Below, piece after piece: positions 58,481 through 64,000 of a stretch of 64,000 bases of DNA. The stretch covers positions 1 through 64,000 of the forward strand of contig JAIFLV010000010.1 in assembly GCA_020048895.1 (NCBI GenBank). Reading direction: 5' to 3'. Both the position numbers and the translations under genes were made by a program. Under the pieces are notes generated by a model. It was not told the origin of the DNA. It ran no database searches and worked only from the letters and a program-made list of their open reading frames with translations. The stretch is from Rhodoferax sp. GTDB lineage: Bacteria > Pseudomonadota > Gammaproteobacteria > Burkholderiales > Burkholderiaceae_C. Within the stretch, counting starts at the first letter, position 1. Each line of letters opens with the position of its first letter.

Positions 58481-58505
58481 GAATAGTTCGCATTTGCGAT
58501 ATGAT
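58477..58505 (+). promoter_or_regulatory. Fur-type iron-controlled promoter of fbpA
   Basis: TTGAGA, 17 bases and TATGAT form a good sigma-70 promoter, and GAGAATAGTTCGCATTTGC (58479-58497) between and over these elements resembles a Fur box (11 of 19 bases to the E. coli consensus, with the GAGAAT...CATT halves kept). It starts within the last codons of fbpB, so fbpA can be transcribed separately under iron limitation. Confidence 0.7.
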
Positions 58506-58548
58506 CAGCACCGCTGTTGCAATGTAAGCAACGACCAGAACTTTCAAC

Positions 58549-59607
58549 ATGGCAAGAACCGGCAATCTACCAATTTCAGCCTTCATCGGATTGGGCTTGG
58601 CCAGTCTATGCGCTGCTGCTGCAGCACAAGAACCAGCCATCAACCTGTACTCAGCGCGCCACTACAGCACCGACGAGGCACTTTACAGCAACTTCACCAA
58701 AGCCACCGGCATCCGGATCAACCGGGTCGACGCGGACGATGCAGGCATCATCGCCCGACTGAAGGCCGAGGGCAGCGCTTCGCCTGCAGACGTCATCCTG
58801 CTGGTCGATGCCGCGCGCTTGTGGAAGGGCGAGGTTGAAGGGCTGTTCCTGCCGATTCAATCCAAAATCCTGGATACAGCCATACCGCCTCAGTTGCGTG
58901 CCAAGCCGACCGACGTAGGTAAGACTGCGTGGTTCGGACTTTCAACCCGCGCGCGCGTGATCGTGTATGACAAGGTCAAAGTCAAGAAAGAAGACGTCGA
59001 CCGCTACGAAAAACTGGCAGACCCCATCAACAAAGGCAAAGTCTGTATCCGCTCGGGCTCCCATCCCTACAACCTAAGCCTGTTTGGAGCAACGACGGAG
59101 CACATGGGTCCGCAAAAAACGGAGGCTTGGCTCAAGGGCATGGTAGACAACATGGCCCGTTCACCCAAAGGCGGTGATACGGATCAAATCAAGGGTGTTG
59201 CCAGTGGCGAATGCGCGATCGCAGTGACGAACAGCTATTACCTGGCCCGCTTGCTACGATCCAGCAACCCAGAGGAGCGGGCCATTGCCGAGCGGGTCGG
59301 CGTGGTGTTTCCAAACCAGTCGACCTGGGGAACACACATCAACATAGCTGGAGGTGCCGTTGCAAAACACTCGAAGAACAGTGCCAACGCAGTAAAGTTC
59401 CTCGAGTATTTGGCCGGCGCCGATGCGCAGGGCTACTTTGCTAACGGCAACAACGAATGGCCGGCTGCCGTCGGTGTCACACTCGATAACCCTGCCCTGA
59501 AAGCCATGTCGGGCGGAAGTTTCAAGAGCGAAACCATCCCCATCAGTGCCGTTGGCATGAACCAGATCAAGGTGCAGCAAATGCTGGATCGCGTTGGCTT
59601 CAAGTAA
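58549..59607 (+). CDS. fbpA: Ferric iron ABC transporter substrate-binding protein
   Basis: FbpA carries Fe(III) through the periplasm. The 352-residue protein has a signal peptide (about 1-26, ending AAAAAQ) and the mature start EPAINLYSARHYSTDEALYSNFTKATGI. The C-lobe tyrosine pair that binds iron is visible in VTNSYYLARLL. GTHINIAGGAVAKHSKNSANAVKFLEYL is a family block. It follows fbpB by 68 bases and has its own Fur-like promoter. Confidence 0.93.
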   Translation: MARTGNLPISAFIGLGLASLCAAAAAQEPAINLYSARHYSTDEALYSNFTKATGIRINRVDADDAGIIARLKAEGSASPADVILLVDAARLWKGEVEGLFLPIQSKILDTAIPPQLRAKPTDVGKTAWFGLSTRARVIVYDKVKVKKEDVDRYEKLADPINKGKVCIRSGSHPYNLSLFGATTEHMGPQKTEAWLKGMVDNMARSPKGGDTDQIKGVASGECAIAVTNSYYLARLLRSSNPEERAIAERVGVVFPNQSTWGTHINIAGGAVAKHSKNSANAVKFLEYLAGADAQGYFANGNNEWPAAVGVTLDNPALKAMSGGSFKSETIPISAVGMNQIKVQQMLDRVGFK

Positions 59608-59690
59608 AGCTCTGACGATCGGTTCACCGTTGTTTCGCCGCTGCGTTCGTGCTGCTCATGTGCAGATATCAAATTTGCTGCTAGTCAGCC

Positions 59691-60185
59691 CTACTCTTCC
59701 AGCAAACTGCGAAGCATCCAGGCAGTCTTTTCGTGCACATCGATGCGCTGGGTCAGCACATCAGCGGTCGGCTGGTCGTTGGCGGCGTCCGCGATGGGGA
59801 ACAGCTTGCGGGCAGTGCGCGCTGTGGCTTCCTGCGCCGCCACCAGATGGCGAATCATGTCGGTGGCTTTTGGTACGCCTTCCACCTCCTTGATGGAGGC
59901 TAGCTTTGTGTACTCCTTATAGGTACCTGGCGCCGGAAAACCCAACGCACGAATACGCTCGGCAATCAGATCGAGCGCAGTCCATTGCTCGGTGTACTGC
60001 CCCATGAACATCTGGTGCAGGCTGTTGAATTGCGGTCCAGTCACGTTCCAGTGGAAGTTGTGGGTCATCAGATACAGGGTGTAACTGTCCGCCAGCAACT
60101 CCGAAAGTCCCCTGGCAATCTGTTTGCGTGCGTCCGACTTCAAGCCGATGTCTATCGTCAGTGACTTGGCTTTCTTTTGACTCAT
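59691..60185 (-). CDS. dps: Dps/ferritin-like DNA-protection protein
   Basis: Dps forms a 12-mer that oxidises and stores iron and shields DNA under stress. The 164-residue protein keeps the ferroxidase residues at the dimer interface ([38 protein letters not shown]). The N-terminal tail has several lysines (SQKKAKS), which in other Dps proteins supports DNA binding. It is convergent with fbpA, forming an iron-handling neighbourhood. No OxyR or Fur site was identified with confidence. Confidence 0.93.
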   Translation of the reverse strand: MSQKKAKSLTIDIGLKSDARKQIARGLSELLADSYTLYLMTHNFHWNVTGPQFNSLHQMFMGQYTEQWTALDLIAERIRALGFPAPGTYKEYTKLASIKEVEGVPKATDMIRHLVAAQEATARTARKLFPIADAANDQPTADVLTQRIDVHEKTAWMLRSLLEE

Positions 60186-60308
60186 TTGCGAAACTCCTGT
60201 TGATTAAAGTGGCACCAGTCTAGCCCTTGCCGACGAGTTGCACCAATCAACAAAAGGCATACTGCAAATAGCTCAATTCAATCGCCCAGCAATTTCCGAG
60301 TGGCGAGG

Positions 60309-60716
60309 TCACAACCCCAGCGCCGCAATGCCCGCTTTCGCAACCTGCGCGTCTTCGCTCGACTTGACGCCACTGACTCCCACAGCGCCCAGGCACTGAC
60401 CATCCTTGATGATGGGTACGCCGCCCTCGAGCATTGCATCCAGGCCGGGTGCGCTGAGAAACGAGTTGCGTCCACCGTTGATCATGTCCTCATAAGCTTT
60501 GCTTTCACGTCGACCCAAAGCCGCGGTTCGGGCCTTTGCTGGCGCAATGAAGGACGATATTGGCGCAGCGCCGTCGAGACGCGCAAAAGACAGCAAATGT
60601 CCGCCATCGTCCACAATGGCAATGCTGACCGCCCACTGGTTCTTCAGGGCTTCTGCCTGCGCGGCACTGGCGATGGCCAAAACGTCCGGCCTTTCCAATA
60701 CAGGTTTCGATTTCAT
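60309..60716 (-). CDS. GlcG/HbpS-family haem-degrading protein homologue
   Basis: This 135-residue protein belongs to the DUF336 family that includes HbpS and GlcG. The ATG at 60716 has GGAG upstream; the track's 18-residue extension is unlikely. Blocks ALKNQWAVSIAIVDDGGHLLSFARLDGA, AKARTAALGRRESKAYEDMI and VGAVGVSGVKSSEDAQVA are typical. Some members bind haem or iron, others are linked to glycolate or propanediol use. No signal peptide is present, so it is cytoplasmic. Placement beside dps and the iron transporter favours iron or haem, but only as inference. Confidence 0.82.
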   Translation of the reverse strand: MKSKPVLERPDVLAIASAAQAEALKNQWAVSIAIVDDGGHLLSFARLDGAAPISSFIAPAKARTAALGRRESKAYEDMINGGRNSFLSAPGLDAMLEGGVPIIKDGQCLGAVGVSGVKSSEDAQVAKAGIAALGL

Positions 60717-60818
60717 GGCGTGTCTCCAGAGTTTTTGTAAGTCTCTAGCATAACAAGCTTGATAAACCATAGAATCGCCCCATTTGCACTGTTAGTGATT
60801 TTTAAGGAGACCACAACC

Positions 60819-61514
60819 ATGAGTGATCGCATTACCACTTTGGACAATCGATTTGGCTACGCCGTATCGGGAGAAGAACGCAACAAGGTGTTGCGCAATA
60901 CCTATTGGCTGTTGTCTTTGACGATGATTCCAACGGTGCTTGGTGCCTGGATCGGTGTGCAAACCGGCATCATGTCGGCCATGTCACCTGGCATCAGCAT
61001 GATGGTTTTCTTGGTTGGTGCTTTTGGACTCATGTTTGCCGTTGAGAAGTTCAAGAACTCAGCAGCCGGAGTGCCAATCTTGCTGGCGTTCACTTTTTTC
61101 ATGGGAATGATGCTGTCCCGTTTGGTTGGGTCCATTCTGGGTCTGAACAACGGTGCGAGTCTCATCATGTTGGCCTTCGCCGGCACTGGTGGCGTGTTTT
61201 TCGGCATGGCCACGCTATCCACCATCATCAAGCGCGATCTGTCTTCCATGGGGAAATTCATGTTCATTGGCATGATCATGGTGCTCATCGCGATGATCGC
61301 CAACATTTTTCTGCAAAGCAGCGCGTTGATGATTGCCTTGTCGGTGATCGTGATCGGAATTTCATCGGCGTTTATCTTGTATGACCTGAAACGTGTTCGC
61401 GACGGCGAGGAAACCAACTACATCTCTGCCACTCTTGGCGTCTACGTGAGCCTATACAACGTGTTTAGCAACCTGTTGGCATTGCTGGGCATCTTTGGCG
61501 GCGAGCGCGACTGA
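60819..61514 (+). CDS. Bax inhibitor-1/YccA family membrane protein
   Basis: The 231-residue protein has seven membrane segments and the BI-1 core; the start at 60819 follows AAGGAGA. Features include the N-terminal soluble part (MSDRITTLDNRFGYAVSGEERNKVLRNTYW) and the C-terminal SSAFILYDLKRVRDGEETNYISATLGVYVSLYNVFSNLLALLG, which holds the conserved aspartates of the calcium-leak pore in related proteins. Bacterial relatives interact with FtsH or act as pH-sensitive Ca2+ leaks. It is followed by a strong terminator and stands alone. Confidence 0.92.
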   Translation: MSDRITTLDNRFGYAVSGEERNKVLRNTYWLLSLTMIPTVLGAWIGVQTGIMSAMSPGISMMVFLVGAFGLMFAVEKFKNSAAGVPILLAFTFFMGMMLSRLVGSILGLNNGASLIMLAFAGTGGVFFGMATLSTIIKRDLSSMGKFMFIGMIMVLIAMIANIFLQSSALMIALSVIVIGISSAFILYDLKRVRDGEETNYISATLGVYVSLYNVFSNLLALLGIFGGERD

Positions 61515-61535
61515 TCACCCTGATCCTGTCGACCC

Positions 61536-61563
61536 AAAGGCCCTTGTTAAGGGCCTTTTTTCT
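61536..61563 (+). terminator. Terminator of the Bax inhibitor gene
   Basis: AAAGGCCCTT-GTT-AAGGGCCTTT with a perfect 10-bp stem is followed by a T-run, 22 bases after the stop codon. Confidence 0.88.
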
Positions 61564-61636
61564 GTCTTTCTCACATGATCACCTGCTCAAGACAGGGCAA
61601 AATGGGACGATATAGAAACACCGCCTTGCCGTCCCT

Positions 61637-61981
61637 ATGATTTCACGCTTACTCATTCTTGCTTTGACGCTTTCTTTGGCGGGGTGCGAGCTGATTGATC
61701 AACTGCTGGCCGACCCGAAGGCAGCCCAAAGAGTTGCGGATTCCAAAGCGATTGGAAGTGCTTGCCGCCACGGACTGCGCAGCATTGAAGACTGCTACGC
61801 ACTCAACGAAAAAGCCTCCAAAGCGGCGGTCTTTGATGGCTGGAAAGAGATGGACCAGTACATGCGCGACAACAAGATCGATGGCATCGAACCCAAAGGC
61901 GTCAAGCCGCCACAGCCGGTGGAAGAAGTTGTTATTGAGGCTAAACCCAAAGCCAAGCCCAAGGCTGACGCTGCCCACTAG
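61637..61981 (+). CDS. Small hypothetical lipoprotein
   Basis: The 114-residue product has a short signal and the lipobox LAGC (Cys17), so it should be lipid-anchored. The mature part is helical (ELIDQLLADPKAAQRVADSKAIGSACRHGLRSIEDCYALNEKASKAAVFDGWKEMDQYM) with two cysteines that may pair, and ends in a lysine/alanine/proline tail (EAKPKAKPKADAAH) that could contact the cell wall or be disordered. I know no function. It lacks a visible ribosome binding site and runs directly into a long inverted repeat. Confidence 0.75.
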   Translation: MISRLLILALTLSLAGCELIDQLLADPKAAQRVADSKAIGSACRHGLRSIEDCYALNEKASKAAVFDGWKEMDQYMRDNKIDGIEPKGVKPPQPVEEVVIEAKPKAKPKADAAH

Positions 61982-62075
61982 GAGCGTTAACGGCAGAGCG
62001 TTTTGCTCCGTGTCCCCCCACCCGCAGCGCGGGTTCCTCCTTGACCTGCGCAAAACGCTCTGCCGCTAACGCTCC
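61981..62075. repeat. 26-bp near-perfect inverted repeat around a 43-base spacer
   Basis: GGAGCGTTAACGGCAGAGCG... (61981-62006) and its complement (62050-62075) differ at one base in 26. The spacer contains a smaller hairpin (CCCGC-AGC-GCGGG). The element fills the gap between a convergent lipoprotein gene and rlmD and overlaps the lipoprotein stop codon by one base. It may work as a two-way terminator without a T-run, or be a dispersed palindromic (REP- or MITE-like) element. Confidence 0.75.
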
Positions 62076-62083
62076 GGTATGTT

Positions 62084-63538
62084 TCAGACTGAGATATCGT
62101 CAAACACCGCAATGCTTTCGACGTGGGCGGTGTGCGGGAACATATTGACCACTCCAGCGGCTGAGCACCGGTAACCGGCCTCATGCACTAGCACTCCCGC
62201 GTCTCGCGCCAGCGTGGCCGGATTGCAACTCACAACCACGATACGCTTGGGTGCATGCCACCCATCCCGCTGCTCCCCTCGCAGCTGCTCCTGGTGCAAA
62301 GCGGCAAGTGCCTGCACCAGCGCATAGGCGCCCTCGCGAGGTGGATCGACCAGCCACTTCTCAGAGGGCCCGTCTGCCACCAATACATCCGGCGTTATCT
62401 CAAACAGATTTCTTGCTACAAACTTCGTAGCTGCCAGCGAACGTTCCGCGGGCGCTGCAGTCTGATTTAGCTCCAAATTCTCACGCGATCGTGCGACCAG
62501 TGCTTCGGCACCCTCGACGCCCAACACCGCACGGGCCTGCGTCGCCAGTGGCAGCGTAAAGTTGCCCAAGCCGCAAAACCAGTCGATCACCCGCTCCTGG
62601 CGGGTCACGGCCAACAAGCTGAGCGCCCGAGACACCAGAACCCGATTGATGTGGGGATTGACCTGCGTAAAGTCCGTGGGGCGAAACGGCATGATGATGC
62701 CGAAGTCTGGCAAGCGATAAGCCAGCGGCGCGGTCTCGTGGCCGGGAATTTCATCCAGCCGATGCACCGAATCCAGGCCTTTTGGCTGCAACCACCATTG
62801 AAGACCGGGGTGCTGGGCAGCAAACTCCCGCAGTCGTTGCAGGTCACCGTCACCCAGGGGCTCCAGATGGCGCAACACCAAGGCAGTGACCTCCACCGCG
62901 CTGTGCTGCAAACCCATGTCACCCATAGCCAATTCGATTTGCGGACAGGTCTCCACAGCATCGAGCGAACCAATCAACTCCCGCAGCGGCACCAGCATGG
63001 CACTGACATGGGGCGCCAGCACCGGACAGACCTTCATATCGGCCACGTACCGGCTCTTGCGCTCATGAAATCCAACCAGCACGGTCCCTTTCTTGCGAAC
63101 ATAACGCACGGAAAGTCGGGCGCGGTAGCGATAACCCCAGGCGGGACCCTCAATGGGCCGCAGCACGTTGTCGGGCTTCACCTTGCCGATATGCCACAAG
63201 TTGTCCTCCAGCACCCGCTGCTTGACCGCAACTTGTGCAGCCGGATGCAAGTGCTGCATCTTGCAGCCACCACAGGCACCTTCATGCAGCCCGAAATGTG
63301 GACAAGCGGGTCGTACACGCTGGGAAGACTCGCGGTGAATGGCGGTAAGTGTCCCCTTCTCGAAACTCTGCTTGGAGCGGTGGATCTGTGCACTGACCAC
63401 CTCGAACGGCAACGCGCCCTCGATAAACACCACTTTGCCGTCGGGCTTGTGCGCAACGCCCTGGGCCTCCAGGTCCAGTGATTTGACCTGTAACCAACCT
63501 TCGGGCCATATGTGTTCAGTGGATGTGGATTCTGTCAT
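62084..63538 (-). CDS. rlmD: 23S rRNA (uracil-1939-C5)-methyltransferase
   Basis: RlmD methylates U1939 of 23S rRNA with S-adenosylmethionine. The 484-residue protein has an N-terminal TRAM RNA-binding domain (about 10-70), an iron-sulfur cluster motif ([19 protein letters not shown], later CPVL), the SAM fold ([25 protein letters not shown]), LVDPPREG and the catalytic-cysteine block [12 protein letters not shown]. It is 55 bases downstream of rpoS on the same strand and is probably co-transcribed with it. Confidence 0.94.
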   Translation of the reverse strand: MTESTSTEHIWPEGWLQVKSLDLEAQGVAHKPDGKVVFIEGALPFEVVSAQIHRSKQSFEKGTLTAIHRESSQRVRPACPHFGLHEGACGGCKMQHLHPAAQVAVKQRVLEDNLWHIGKVKPDNVLRPIEGPAWGYRYRARLSVRYVRKKGTVLVGFHERKSRYVADMKVCPVLAPHVSAMLVPLRELIGSLDAVETCPQIELAMGDMGLQHSAVEVTALVLRHLEPLGDGDLQRLREFAAQHPGLQWWLQPKGLDSVHRLDEIPGHETAPLAYRLPDFGIIMPFRPTDFTQVNPHINRVLVSRALSLLAVTRQERVIDWFCGLGNFTLPLATQARAVLGVEGAEALVARSRENLELNQTAAPAERSLAATKFVARNLFEITPDVLVADGPSEKWLVDPPREGAYALVQALAALHQEQLRGEQRDGWHAPKRIVVVSCNPATLARDAGVLVHEAGYRCSAAGVVNMFPHTAHVESIAVFDDISV

Positions 63539-63593
63539 GCGGGGATTGTCTCAGGTGCCGCTGCGAGGGCACTCGCTGCGATGCAAACCAGGG

Positions 63594-64000
63594 TCAAATC
63601 ACCGACTGGCGTGTGATGCCACGGCGCGCCACATAGCGCTTGATCTTTTGCAACGCCTCGTTTTGAACCTGGCGCACGCGTTCGCGCGTCAATCCCAGGC
63701 GATCACTCAAAACGTCCAGTGTCTCTGGCTCGCGGTCGTGCAATCCAAAGCGCCCCTCCAGCACTTCGCGCTCACGGCCATTGAGTGTCCCAACCCATTG
63801 CTCCAGCAGCACCGTGATTTCGTGGGCCAATGCCACGCCTTCGGGGTCCACGGTCAGCTCATCGACGAGACTGTCACCCAGCGTCAAATCGTCTCCGGTG
63901 CGGTCCAGTGCGGCATCCAGTGAGCGCGGTGCCTCGGCCATTGACAACAAATCGGCAACTTCGCTTACCTTGCGCCCTACCAGAGCAGCGATATCTTCCA
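63594..64000 (-). CDS. rpoS: RNA polymerase sigma factor RpoS, C-terminal part
   Basis: The minus-strand frame is open to the window edge, so the N-terminal part is cut off. Visible are the end of region 3 (DIAALVGRKVSEVADLLSMAEAPRSLDA) and region 4 with the -35 recognition helix GLTRERVRQVQNEALQKIKRYV. The sequence is closer to RpoS than to RpoD, which would read more like [21 protein letters not shown]. RpoS directs stationary-phase and stress transcription. The track starts it at an internal TTG (63950), which is not the real start. Confidence 0.85.
   Translation of the reverse strand, partial: EDIAALVGRKVSEVADLLSMAEAPRSLDAALDRTGDDLTLGDSLVDELTVDPEGVALAHEITVLLEQWVGTLNGREREVLEGRFGLHDREPETLDVLSDRLGLTRERVRQVQNEALQKIKRYVARRGITRQSVI

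Overview
The window looks like chromosomal DNA of a betaproteobacterium of the order Burkholderiales, most likely family Comamonadaceae (Rhodoferax/Polaromonas-like). I base this on gene content and order: rpsF-priB-rpsR-rplI-dnaB, alaA/hom/thrC/moeA/moaD/moaE, pepA-holC divergent from lptFG, divergent ppsA/ppsR, rpoS-rlmD, a ProQ/FinO protein, and moderately GC-rich coding DNA with frequent GTG/TTG starts. The genus is inference; no rRNA is present.

Layout. 1-5791: end of a type I restriction-modification operon (hsdS fragment, an AlbA_2/Schlafen-type ATPase-like regulator, hsdR), then about 700 bases without a convincing gene, running to the 3' end of tRNA-Ser(GGA) (6552-6641). 6764-10274: a lipoprotein amino-acid binding protein and the pepA-holC operon. 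10298-12510: lptFG (LPS export). 12567-17076: a CysB-type LysR regulator and a branched-chain 2-oxoacid dehydrogenase operon (E1alpha-E1beta-E2). 17234-20203: aminotransferase, K+ channel, proQ. 20680-26576: cupin protein, lgt, a KASIII-type synthase, an acyltransferase, a CPBP membrane protein and a probably accessory lnt. 26826-30091: two unfamiliar lipoproteins followed by a mosaic of gene scraps: a proQ copy with an exact in-frame 312-base deletion, part of a tyrosine recombinase, and the tail of the neighbouring lipoprotein. 30092-34068: a creatinase-like M24 protein, a small membrane protein and an MHS transporter, divergent from an AraC-type regulator with a clear tandem operator between them. 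34682-44083: clpB with a heat-shock promoter, a hypothetical gene, and a six-gene minus-strand run joining amino-acid metabolism to molybdopterin synthesis. 44186-46876: Mth938-like protein, peroxiredoxin, PIN-PhoH ATPase. 46886-49941: dnaB and the ribosomal/primosomal operon. 50056-55735: a fused sodium:solute symporter, ppsA and its regulator. 55695-60716: a ferric iron ABC transporter with a Fur-like promoter, then Dps and an HbpS-like protein. 60819-64000: Bax-inhibitor protein, a small lipoprotein, a long inverted repeat, rlmD and the end of rpoS.

Most of the window is ordinary core genome. Accessory signals concentrate in the restriction island beside tRNA-Ser, the lnt/CPBP/lipoprotein/mosaic stretch (about 23-30 kb) and the AraC-controlled creatinase-like transport cluster (30-34 kb). 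I found no CRISPR array, no intact insertion sequence and no clearly new defence system. The observations most worth a second look are the gene-fragment mosaic at 29036-29755, the AraC tandem operator with the metal-ligand-deficient M24 cluster, and the repeated TGTCC half-sites in front of hsdR.
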